Source: DASVFB01 sp963815965 (GTDB lineage Bacteria > Actinomycetota > Thermoleophilia > Gaiellales > Gaiellaceae). From it: a stretch of DNA of 64,000 nucleotides. The number at the start of each line of letters is the position of its first letter. Position 1 is the stretch's first letter. A program made the translations under genes and the position numbers. Below the pieces are notes generated by a model. It made no database searches. It was not told where the DNA came from and was given only the letters and a program-made list of their open reading frames with translations. The stretch spans positions 61,035-125,034 of the forward strand of contig CAWFIT010000016.1 of NCBI GenBank assembly GCA_963815965.1, given 5' to 3'. Positions 56,945 through 64,000 of this stretch are shown piece after piece.

Positions 56945-57948
56945 CGATCGATCTTGCGGCGGTGCGCCGGAACGTGCGCACATTGCTGCGCGCGCTTGAG
57001 GGTGCCGCGCTGTGGGCCGTCGTCAAGGCAGACGGGTACGGCCATGGTGCGGTCGACGTGTCGAGAGCATCGCTCGACGCGGGCGCCGATGCACTCTGCG
57101 TCGCCACCGTCACAGAGGCGCTCGAGTTGCGCCGCGAGTTCCCCTCGACCCGGATCCTCTGCTTGGGCCCGCTCCAGCCGAGCGAGGTCGCGGCCGCGAG
57201 GGATGCAAACGTCGAGGTCGCAGTCGGCGACGGCGAAATTCCGGAGGGCCTGCGCGTCCATCTCAAGCTCGACACGGGAATGGGCCGCTACGGGCTCGCC
57301 GAGCTTCGGGCGCCGACGCGAGACGTCGTCGGGCTGATGAGCCACCTGGCGACCGCGGAGACCGACGCCTCGTTCGCGCGGGAGCAGACGGCGCGTTTCG
57401 CGGAGCTCGTGCAGCCCTACCGTGGCACGCTCGAGTGTCACATCGCCAACAGCGCCGCCGCGCTGCGCCTGCCGGAAGCCCGGTTCGACGCCGCACGCTG
57501 CGGGATCGCGGTCTACGGTCTGTCTCCATTCATGTCTGATCCCGCCGACGACGATCTCGAGCCCGTGCTTGGGTGGCAGAGCTACCTCGCGCAGGTCAAG
57601 CTCCTGCAGGCGGGCGAGAGCACCGGCTACGGGCGCCGCTTCGTCGCCGAGCGACCAACGTGGATCGGCCTCGTTCCTGTCGGCTACGCGGACGGCTTCC
57701 GGCGCGACCTGACCGGAACCGAGGTGCGCGTCGACGGCGAGCTCCGCAGGGTGGTCGGCGCAATCTCGATGGATTCCTTCGCCGTCGAGCTCGACCGTGA
57801 GCTGCCCGCCGGCACCCCGGTGATCCTGATCGGCGACGGTGTGCGCGCGGAGGCACACGGGAAGGTCGCGGGCACGATCAACTACGAGCTCGTCACCGGC
57901 ATCAACTCCGACCCACGACGGGCGCAGCGACAGGTGGTCGGCGCATGA
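56926..57948 (+). CDS. alr: Alanine racemase
   Basis: A 340-residue PLP enzyme supplying D-alanine for peptidoglycan. The PLP lysine is in LWAVVKADGYGHGAV. HLKLDTGMGRYG, the catalytic Tyr loop ESTGYGRRFVAERP, LVPVGYADGFRRDL and INYELVTGINSDPRR complete the pattern. The ATG at 56926 lies 19 bp before the nnr stop. It is slightly short for the family because of trimmed N-terminal loops. Confidence 0.95.
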   Translation: MHRSELTIDLAAVRRNVRTLLRALEGAALWAVVKADGYGHGAVDVSRASLDAGADALCVATVTEALELRREFPSTRILCLGPLQPSEVAAARDANVEVAVGDGEIPEGLRVHLKLDTGMGRYGLAELRAPTRDVVGLMSHLATAETDASFAREQTARFAELVQPYRGTLECHIANSAAALRLPEARFDAARCGIAVYGLSPFMSDPADDDLEPVLGWQSYLAQVKLLQAGESTGYGRRFVAERPTWIGLVPVGYADGFRRDLTGTEVRVDGELRRVVGAISMDSFAVELDRELPAGTPVILIGDGVRAEAHGKVAGTINYELVTGINSDPRRAQRQVVGA

Positions 57949-58658
57949 GCCACGACGACGCCGTGCGCGCCCGCTTCGGCGCCACCGCCGAGCATGTCGC
58001 CGCACATGCGCGCGAGCAGATCCAGGAGGTCAGGGACAAGCTCGGCCCGTTCCTCGCCCCTTTGCGCGGCGACGAGCGCGTGCTCGACTCCGGCACGGGC
58101 GCGGGCACGCTTGCGCTTGCGCTGGCGCCGCTCGTCGGCGAGGTCGTCGGCGTCGACGTCGTTCCGGAGCTCCTCGAAGCCGCGCGACGCGACGCCCCAG
58201 CGAACGCAACGTTCGTCGAGGGTGACGCGACCGCATTGCCGTTCGAGAGCTTCACGTTCGACATCGCATGCTCGCGGCGGACACTTCATCACGTCAACCG
58301 GCCGGAGCTCGCCTTCTCGGAACTCGTGCGCGTAGCACGCCCAGGCGGGCGCGTGTTCGTCGACGACCAGATCGCGCCGCTCGATCCGCTCGCCGCGTTC
58401 GAGCTCGACCGGTTCGAGCGACGGCGCGATCCGTCGCATTACCGCACGCTGTCCGACGGCGACTTTCGCGACCTCTTCGCGATGAACGATCTCGTTCTCG
58501 TCCGGAGCAAGCGCTTCACGCACAAGCGTCCGCTCGACTTCTACCTCGGGCTCGCCGGCTGCACCGGCGATGCAGCCGAGCGCGTCAAGGATGTCTCCCC
58601 GGGCGACCGCGAGCACTACGTCGCCGAGTCCTCCTGGTACCTCTGCGCGAAGCGGTAA
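57945..58658 (+). CDS. Class I SAM-dependent methyltransferase
   Basis: A 237-residue methyltransferase. Motif I is RVLDSGTGAGTLALALAPLV, followed by VVGVDVVPELLEAARRDAP, DATALPFESFTFDIACSRRT and VARPGGRVFVDDQIA. It belongs to the UbiE/BioC-like set; the substrate is unknown. The ATG overlaps the alr stop, so it is the fourth gene of the acpS operon. Confidence 0.85.
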   Translation: MSHDDAVRARFGATAEHVAAHAREQIQEVRDKLGPFLAPLRGDERVLDSGTGAGTLALALAPLVGEVVGVDVVPELLEAARRDAPANATFVEGDATALPFESFTFDIACSRRTLHHVNRPELAFSELVRVARPGGRVFVDDQIAPLDPLAAFELDRFERRRDPSHYRTLSDGDFRDLFAMNDLVLVRSKRFTHKRPLDFYLGLAGCTGDAAERVKDVSPGDREHYVAESSWYLCAKR

Positions 58659-58672
58659 CACCGGGCTGTGAA

Positions 58673-59035
58673 GTGAGCGAGCCCCTGCCCTTGTTTCGCA
58701 AGATCGACTGCATTCGCCTCCCGGTGGACAACCTTGACGAGGCGATCGCGTACTACCGGCGGCTTGGCCACGAGGTCATCTGGCGTCGGCCCACGCAGGC
58801 CGGGCTTCGGCTGCCCGACACCGATGCGGAACTCGTCGTTCAGACCGAGAATCCGGATCCGGAGATCGACCTTCTGGTCGGTGACGCCGACGCCGCGGCC
58901 GGCGTCTTTAGCAACGCAGGCGGCCGCGTGGTTCTGCAGCCGTTCGACATCGAAATCGGTCGGTGCGTCGTCGTCGAAGATCCGTGGGGCAACCGTCTCG
59001 TTCTTCTCGATTCACGCAGTGGGCCGTTGACGTAA
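58673..59035 (+). CDS. VOC-family protein
   Basis: A 120-residue single VOC domain (LFRKIDCIRLPVDNLDEAIA, then VVVEDPWGNRLVLLDSR). The metal ligands typical of glyoxalase I are incomplete: the N-terminal position is Cys-Ile-Arg instead of His. A non-enzymatic or binding role is therefore possible. The GTG at 58673 lies 14 bp after the methyltransferase. Confidence 0.75.
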   Translation: MSEPLPLFRKIDCIRLPVDNLDEAIAYYRRLGHEVIWRRPTQAGLRLPDTDAELVVQTENPDPEIDLLVGDADAAAGVFSNAGGRVVLQPFDIEIGRCVVVEDPWGNRLVLLDSRSGPLT

Positions 59036-59056
59036 TCGCCGCGTGCCGCCTGTGGG

Positions 59057-59812
59057 CTAGCCGTACTTGCTGCCTCGACGCGCGACGAGGCGCGCGACGA
59101 GGTTCGGCGCGAGCGCCTGCATTGCACCGGGAGCGCGATAGAAGCGCGGAAGCATCGTCTCGCGAGGGCCGTTCCCGATCAGGCCGGCAATGTGCCGGGC
59201 GATGCCTTCCGGTTCGAGCACCGAGCGGCGGAAGAACGGGCTCCGCAGCACCGCGCGCTGCGGAAAGCCCTCGGTTTCGACGGGGCCGGGGTTGACCGTC
59301 TGCACGCTGATGCCGCGCCGGCGGAGCGATGCCGACATGGCGCGCGAGAACGCGAGCTGCGCGTGCTTCGATGCCGAGTACGGGCCGCTCGGCGGAAAGG
59401 CGACTGTGCCCGCGACCGAGACGACGTTGACGACGTCCGAAGGCCGCGCCGCCTCGAGCGCAGGCAGAAAGGCGCGGAGGCACCAGACGCCGCCGAGGTA
59501 GTTCGTGCGGATCACCTGCTCGATCCGTTCGGGATCGCCGTCGAGGAAGCCGGCGCGTGCGGAAAATCCGGCGTTGTTGACGAGGAGCTTCACCTGAGGG
59601 TGACGGTCGAGCACGTGCGCCGCCGTCGTCTCAACCGCCGCGCGGTCCGAGACATCGCAGACCTCGTACTCACCGTTCACCTCCTCGGCGAGCGAGCGCA
59701 ACCGCTCTTCTCGCCGTGCCAGCAGCACGCAGAACCAGCCGCGCTGCGCGAGCTCCCGCGCGAGCGCGGCGCCGATCCCGCTCGATGCGCCCGTGATTAC
59801 AGCTACTTGCAC
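59057..59812 (-). CDS. Short-chain dehydrogenase/reductase
   Basis: A 251-residue classical SDR. The NAD(P) motif is VAVITGASSGIGAALARELA, LLVNNAGFSARAGF is the NNAG motif, the catalytic Ser lies in VVNVVSVAGTV, and SGPYSASKHAQLAFSRAMSA is the Tyr-x3-Lys. The C terminus (LVARLVARRGSKYG) is basic, perhaps membrane-associated. The substrate is unknown. The GTG start lies 10 bp inside the end of the subtilase gene, so the two may be coupled. Confidence 0.88.
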   Translation of the reverse strand: MQVAVITGASSGIGAALARELAQRGWFCVLLARREERLRSLAEEVNGEYEVCDVSDRAAVETTAAHVLDRHPQVKLLVNNAGFSARAGFLDGDPERIEQVIRTNYLGGVWCLRAFLPALEAARPSDVVNVVSVAGTVAFPPSGPYSASKHAQLAFSRAMSASLRRRGISVQTVNPGPVETEGFPQRAVLRSPFFRRSVLEPEGIARHIAGLIGNGPRETMLPRFYRAPGAMQALAPNLVARLVARRGSKYG

Positions 59813-62800
59813 ACGCGCACGATACGACGCGCCGTCGCCGTGCGTCCGCGTGCATCGCGCACCGTGGCGCGCAACACGTGCTTGCCCTTGCTTGCCTTCG
59901 TGACCTTCCAGTCCGTGAACGAGAGGCCTGCAGAGTCGGGCTTTCGCGATCCGATCTTCTTCGTGCCGTCGCGGAAGGCGGTCGACGTGAGCTTCTTCGT
60001 CGAGCTTGCGACGATGGCGAGCCGCGTGGTCGTGCGCAGGCAGGCGTTCTGCTTCGGCACGAGCCACGTGACCGTCGGCTTGTTGACCACGGTGACCTTG
60101 ACCGGCTTGAAGTTCGTGTTCGGGAGCACGTTCGCCCCGACGGTGTTCACGTTCTTCGTCTCCTGGTTGTCGGAGGCGATCACCATCGCCGCCTTCTTCT
60201 TCTTGGCCGCCGTGATCTTCGGGGCATTCGGCGGGATGACGAAGAGAACGAGGCCGGTGGTCGGGTCGTATGCCGACGCGCCGAGCAGAACGTTGTTGTT
60301 GTAGTTGAACACGAGCGAGAGCGGGTCGAGCCCCGACTGCGAGTCCTTCGCGATCGCAACGACCGTCGGCCTTCCTGCGGCTATGCGCGTCGTGACGAGC
60401 TTGACCGAGGGCGGTCTGAGATCGTCCACCCAAGCACGCAGCACGTACCGGCCCGGCAGCGACTGGTTGGTGAACGCGTTGCTGCCCGAGTCGACGGCGA
60501 TGTAGTAGCGCTTCGCAAGCGGGTAGGAGGCACCCGCCGACTCGATGTCCGCGCGGTAGTCGAACATCAAGCCGTTGACGTTGACGGGCAGGCCGGCGTA
60601 GCCCTGCACGTCGTTCTCGTCCTTCGAGCCCAGAACGAACGGGTCGATCTCCGAGTTCGCCGACTGGGCGAGCACAGAAACGCCGAAGTTGACGACCGGG
60701 ACCCCGAGTTGAATCGTGTAGAGCTTTTCAGCGCCGGGCTGTGCGTACGGCGACCCGCTGTACGTCGGCGGTGGGCCAAACGGCCACGTCGGGAAGCGGT
60801 ACAGCGACACGGCGTTCGGTCCGGTGATCGTGTCGCCGGACTGCTCCAGGCGCAACTCGGTCGCCGCCACATTCGCGAGCGCGGGCTTCGAGACTTCGAA
60901 GTAGTACGGGATGCGCCGTGTGACGGCGCCCTTCGTCAACACGATGAAGCCCATGTTGTCGCCGGGAGTCGCGTTGGCTGCGACGTGTGCCGACACCGGC
61001 AGGTCGACCGTGCCGCCTGGCGCGAGCACGGCGAGCGGAGGCATGGAGATCGTCGTGCCGCTCGTCGCGCTCTGTGCCTGCAGCGTCACCGACCAGGCGC
61101 CTGCGCCGCCGCCCGCGTCCCTGATCTCCAATAGCGCGCCGCGCGACACGGCGCCACCGGTGATGTCGAGCTCTCCGAGCGAGATCGACGCGGGGTCGGT
61201 GAACACCTGCGGGCTGTCCGCGCGCGCGACGTTGATCAGACCGCTGCCCTCCAGGGTGACCGCGGCCTCCTTCGTGCGCTCGGTGTTGCCCCAGGCGGGC
61301 CCGGCCGTCGACATCAGTGCCGACTTGACCTGCTCGGCCGACCACGTCGGGTGCCGCTGGACGAGCAGCGCGGCGGCGCCGGCGACGTGCGGTGTCGCCA
61401 TGCTCGTCCCGTCGAACACGGCGAACGGCGAGCCGGCGAACTCGCTCAGCGTGGAGGAAAGGATCTGGCCGCCGGGTGCGGCGAGGTCGGGCTTCAGCAG
61501 ATGGCCGAACGCCGTCGGACCCGCCGAGGAAAAGCTCGTGATGATGCCGCTACGCCCGGTCGCGATGTCCTCGTACGTCCGCCCGATGCGAATCTGGATG
61601 CGACCCGTCGCGCTCATCGCGTTCCGGAGCGCCGCTCCGTCCACGTCGGCGACCATGCCGCTGGGAATCGGCAGCTGGATCGGGAGCGGGTTCGCTTCGC
61701 CGAAGCGGTTGTCGACGAGGATGATCCCGGTCGCGCCCGCCTGCTGAGCCCGCCCGGCCTTCGACGCAAACGAGCACGAGCCGCGAGACACGAGCGCGAT
61801 GAGGCCGTTCAGCGAGTTCGCGGGCAGCGGATTGTCCGAGCCGTTCGGGTCGGCACCGCCGGCGCAGAGCTGACGGTCGACCAGCTGGCCGTTGCGCCCG
61901 GTGATCTTGCCGACGTCGACGAGCTGCTGGTTCGAGTTCGCCCACGTGTCGGGCGTCTCGCCTCTCGTCTGGACCGGCAGGTGCAGGATCTCCTTGTTGG
62001 TCGAGTCGAATGCGACGAGCGCGGGCGCGAAGACCTGCGAGTTCGAGACGGCGGCGACCGAGATCGCGTCAGGCGCTGTGCCCGGGGAGCCGGCGGAGCC
62101 GAAGCCGAAGTCGTCGCGGTCGTTCCCCGCTGCGATGACCGGAACGACCCCAGCCGCTGCGACGTTGTTCGTCGCCGCGATCAGGACGTCGTTGAGCGGC
62201 TCGGCTGCGGGACCACCACCGGAGAAGTTGATGACGTCCATGCCGTCCTTGACCGTCTGCTCGAAAGCCTCGGCGATCTCCGGCGACTCGGCGATGTGAC
62301 CGATGGGCGTCGGAAGGCTGAAGACGCGGTAGTTGCCGATGAAGGCCTTCGGCGCGATGCCGGTGAGCCCGCAGGTGGGCGGATGGTCGTTCCCGACCGG
62401 TGCGCAGGTGCCCGCGTCGCCGGCGGCGATGCCTGCGACGTGCGTGCCGTGGAACGACGCCTTGCGGTCGAGCGCGAGCTTCGCCGGCGCGTCCGACCCC
62501 GGGCCGGGGTACGCGCGCGCGACGATGATCTTTCCGTTCGTGAACTGTGTCTGGCCCATCGGAAAGCCCGTGGGCGCCGTGAAGCCGGCACCGCTCAGGA
62601 ACGGGTTCGTGTTGTCGACGCCGTCGTCGACGATGCCGATCTTCACGCCCTCGCCGTTCGCACCGGTCGCGTTGTGGAAGACGTCGGCGCCGATCACGGT
62701 CGGGCTTCGGTTGAGAGCCAGCTGATACGTGAAGCTCGGCCAGACGCGACCCGCGAAGCTCTGACGCGAGAGCTTCGCCAGCTGGCGGGCCGGGATCGAC

Positions 62801-63213
62801 ACGGCGAATCCGTTGAGCACCACCTGGTAGCGCCACGACACGCGCGCGTCGGGCAGCGCCCTGTGCAGCTGCGCGATCGCGACGGCCTGCTCGTTCTTGA
62901 TCTGGCGCAGGTACTCCTTCGAGGCAGTGGAACGGACGTTCAGCCGGTGCGCCGATCCGGCGGCGTAAAGTCCGCGGCCGTAGGCCTGCGCGAGGGGCGG
63001 CAGCTTCAGAGAGACGATGACGCGTACACGGCTGCTGCCGTGGCCCTTCGGAATCGTCACCGTGCCGTGGCGCACGAGCGGCACGCTGCGCTCGCCGAAA
63101 TCGCGATGGATCGGCCTGAACGCACCTGAGGCTGCCGGAACGACTGTCAGCGCCGCAAGCGCAGCAAAGAGAAGAAGGCGGCGCAAGAACGCCCAATGTA
63201 GCCGAAAATCCAT
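59803..63213 (-). CDS. Secreted subtilisin-family (S8) protease with PA domain
   Basis: A 1136-residue exported protease. The signal peptide (LLLFAALAALTVVPAASG) is followed by a pro-region (~40-175). The triad is Asp in KIGIVDDGVDNTNPF (~195), His in SFHGTHVAGIAAGDAG (~255) and Ser in FDGTSMATPHVAGAAALL (~604). A protease-associated (PA) domain is inserted at ~420-560 (LVSRGSCSFASKAGRAQQAG). The remaining ~450 residues are beta-rich, fibronectin/Ig-like modules for surface or substrate binding. Shine-Dalgarno GAGG five bases before the ATG. Probably a nutritional or cell-surface protease. Confidence 0.92.
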   Translation of the reverse strand: MDFRLHWAFLRRLLLFAALAALTVVPAASGAFRPIHRDFGERSVPLVRHGTVTIPKGHGSSRVRVIVSLKLPPLAQAYGRGLYAAGSAHRLNVRSTASKEYLRQIKNEQAVAIAQLHRALPDARVSWRYQVVLNGFAVSIPARQLAKLSRQSFAGRVWPSFTYQLALNRSPTVIGADVFHNATGANGEGVKIGIVDDGVDNTNPFLSGAGFTAPTGFPMGQTQFTNGKIIVARAYPGPGSDAPAKLALDRKASFHGTHVAGIAAGDAGTCAPVGNDHPPTCGLTGIAPKAFIGNYRVFSLPTPIGHIAESPEIAEAFEQTVKDGMDVINFSGGGPAAEPLNDVLIAATNNVAAAGVVPVIAAGNDRDDFGFGSAGSPGTAPDAISVAAVSNSQVFAPALVAFDSTNKEILHLPVQTRGETPDTWANSNQQLVDVGKITGRNGQLVDRQLCAGGADPNGSDNPLPANSLNGLIALVSRGSCSFASKAGRAQQAGATGIILVDNRFGEANPLPIQLPIPSGMVADVDGAALRNAMSATGRIQIRIGRTYEDIATGRSGIITSFSSAGPTAFGHLLKPDLAAPGGQILSSTLSEFAGSPFAVFDGTSMATPHVAGAAALLVQRHPTWSAEQVKSALMSTAGPAWGNTERTKEAAVTLEGSGLINVARADSPQVFTDPASISLGELDITGGAVSRGALLEIRDAGGGAGAWSVTLQAQSATSGTTISMPPLAVLAPGGTVDLPVSAHVAANATPGDNMGFIVLTKGAVTRRIPYYFEVSKPALANVAATELRLEQSGDTITGPNAVSLYRFPTWPFGPPPTYSGSPYAQPGAEKLYTIQLGVPVVNFGVSVLAQSANSEIDPFVLGSKDENDVQGYAGLPVNVNGLMFDYRADIESAGASYPLAKRYYIAVDSGSNAFTNQSLPGRYVLRAWVDDLRPPSVKLVTTRIAAGRPTVVAIAKDSQSGLDPLSLVFNYNNNVLLGASAYDPTTGLVLFVIPPNAPKITAAKKKKAAMVIASDNQETKNVNTVGANVLPNTNFKPVKVTVVNKPTVTWLVPKQNACLRTTTRLAIVASSTKKLTSTAFRDGTKKIGSRKPDSAGLSFTDWKVTKASKGKHVLRATVRDARGRTATARRIVRVCK

Positions 63214-63218
63214 AAAGT
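63213..63218 (+). promoter_or_regulatory. -10 element of leaderless fabI
   Basis: TAAAGT, six bases before the GTG at 63225. It overlaps the first base of the divergent subtilase gene. Confidence 0.5.
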
Positions 63219-63224
63219 CCTCAC

Positions 63225-63999
63225 GTGAATTTCGAGGGGAAGACGGGGCTCGTTCTCGGGGTCGCGAACAAGCGCTCGATCGCGTGGGCGATCGCGCGAC
63301 GGCTCGCAGACGGCGGCGCGCGGCTTGCGTTCACGTACCAGGGGGAGCGGATCGAAGAGAACGTCCGCGAGCTAGCGGCTCAGGTCGAGAGCCCGCTCGT
63401 GACCGCGTGCGACGTCCGCTCCGACGAGGACATCGCCCGCGTCTTCAGTCGAGGTCGGCGAGGCGTTCGACGGAGGGCTCGACTTGCTCGTGCATTCGGT
63501 TGCGTTCGCGGCGGCCGAGGACCTCGAGGGCCGGTTCACCGACACGCCGCGCGATCGTTTCTGGCTCGCGCTCGACGTGAGCGCGTACTCGCTCGTCGCG
63601 TGCGCGCGCGCCGCCGAGCCGTTGTTCGAGGCGCGCGGCGGCGGAGCGATCGTGACGATGACGTACCTCGGCGGAGAGCGAGCGGTGCCGCACTACAACG
63701 TCATGGGCGTCGCCAAGTCCGCGCTCGACTCGTCGGTGAAGTACCTCGCGTGGGATCTCGGGCAGAAGAACGTCCGCGTGAACGCGATCTCCGCCGGGCC
63801 GGTGCGCACGCTCGCGGCGCGCTCGATCGCCGGCTTCCCGACGATGGAGGCGATCGTCGAAGAGCGTGCGCCGCTACGCCGTCACGTCGACGCCGACGAC
63901 GTCGGCGCCGCTGCTGCTTATCTCCTCAGCGACGAAGCTCGCAACGTCACGGCGACGACGCTGTACGTCGACAGCGGCTACCACGCGATGGGTATGTAG
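63225..63999 (+). pseudogene. fabI: FabI-type enoyl-ACP reductase with one frameshift
   Basis: The GTG at 63225 opens NFEGKTGLVLGVANKRSIAW (the FabI GxANxxSIA cofactor motif), then LAFTYQGERIEENVRELA and VTACDVRSDEDIARVF. At about 63446 one extra base shifts the frame. VEVGEAFDGGLDLLVHSVAF, the catalytic HYNVMGVAKSALDSSVKYLA (Tyr-x6-Lys) and NVTATTLYVDSGYHAMGM continue to a proper stop at 63999. With the extra base removed the protein would be about 257 residues, standard for FabI. Both halves are well conserved, so a sequencing indel or a very recent lesion is likely. A FabL-type reductase at 11068-11805 is intact. Confidence 0.8.
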
Positions 64000-64000
64000 A

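Noticed and set aside
1..64000. tRNA, rRNA, CRISPR array, prophage or plasmid origin
   Set aside because: Intergenic gaps are mostly under 100 bp; the longer ones hold the palindromes or small genes described. No cloverleaf, repeat-spacer array, integrase or origin repeat was seen by eye.

Overview
This is a 64 kb stretch of GC-rich, gene-dense bacterial DNA. Most neighbouring genes overlap by 4 bp (ATGA, GTGA or TTGA junctions), and GTG starts are common. I see no rRNA, tRNA, CRISPR array, transposase or phage gene. Several features point to an actinobacterium, probably a deep-branching one of the Thermoleophilia (Gaiellales/Solirubrobacterales) type: a PimA-like mannosyltransferase, the actinobacterial form of XseA, a DEDD-exonuclease/GIY-YIG fusion, type-2 PyrF, a DUF1707 protein, and a cyclase/STAND/WD40 fusion. 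The placement is inferred from gene families, not from a tree.

Layout. 1-3.3 kb: divergent lipoprotein and glycosyltransferase genes, an MprF-like membrane protein and a short glycerate kinase. 3.3-7.7 kb (minus): exonuclease VII (xseBA), a small protein, then a UbiE-like methyltransferase / UbiA-like protein / coiled-coil membrane protein operon. 7.7-12.1 kb: small conserved proteins, proline dehydrogenase, two tiny membrane or lipoprotein genes and a FabL-type enoyl reductase operon. 12.1-15.3 kb: a decayed stretch with frameshifted EamA, cyclase/substrate-binding-protein and phosphotransferase genes. 15.3-19.9 kb: DHA2 exporter, HPPD, an extended CDF transporter and an FAH-like protein. 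19.9-26.2 kb: tandem secreted paralogues, an AlkA-GNAT-GST-rhodanese operon, then a convergent amidotransferase/DUF72/secreted-protein operon. 26.2-29.2 kb: murI-rph, a long palindrome, a frameshifted mgtC and rdgB. 29.2-36.4 kb: a 1644-residue cyclase-STAND-WD40 protein, an RCC1-repeat secreted protein and a YihY-type protein. 36.4-46 kb: pyrE, HU, exonuclease/GIY-YIG, pyrF, a D,D-carboxypeptidase, a sugar-phosphate kinase, and guaB-palindrome-guaA. 46-52 kb: DNA glycosylase, MFS, rplM-rpsI, glmM and glmS. 52-59 kb: a thioredoxin-like protein divergent from a permease, an AlkZ-like and an ArfB protein, and an acpS-nnr-alr-methyltransferase operon. 59-64 kb: an SDR, a 1136-residue subtilase and a frameshifted fabI at the edge.

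Pathways. Nucleotide synthesis and quality control (pyrE, pyrF, guaB, guaA, rdgB), cell-wall precursor supply (murI, alr, glmM, glmS, S11 carboxypeptidase) and DNA repair (xseAB, AlkA, AlkZ-like, UDG superfamily, GIY-YIG) dominate. The strongest unlisted signals are regulatory. A TANNNT hexamer lies 5-8 nt (most often 6) before about twenty start codons, which indicates widespread leaderless transcription. One palindromic 10-mer appears to serve two divergent leaderless promoters. Two ~160 bp imperfect palindromes sharing a ~50 bp core fill the rph-mgtC and guaB-guaA gaps and contain the downstream start codon. Two genes have no ATG/GTG/TTG start and instead share a CTG overlapping the previous stop in the same geometry. 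Five genes carry frameshifts; whether these are decay or sequencing error cannot be decided from the sequence.
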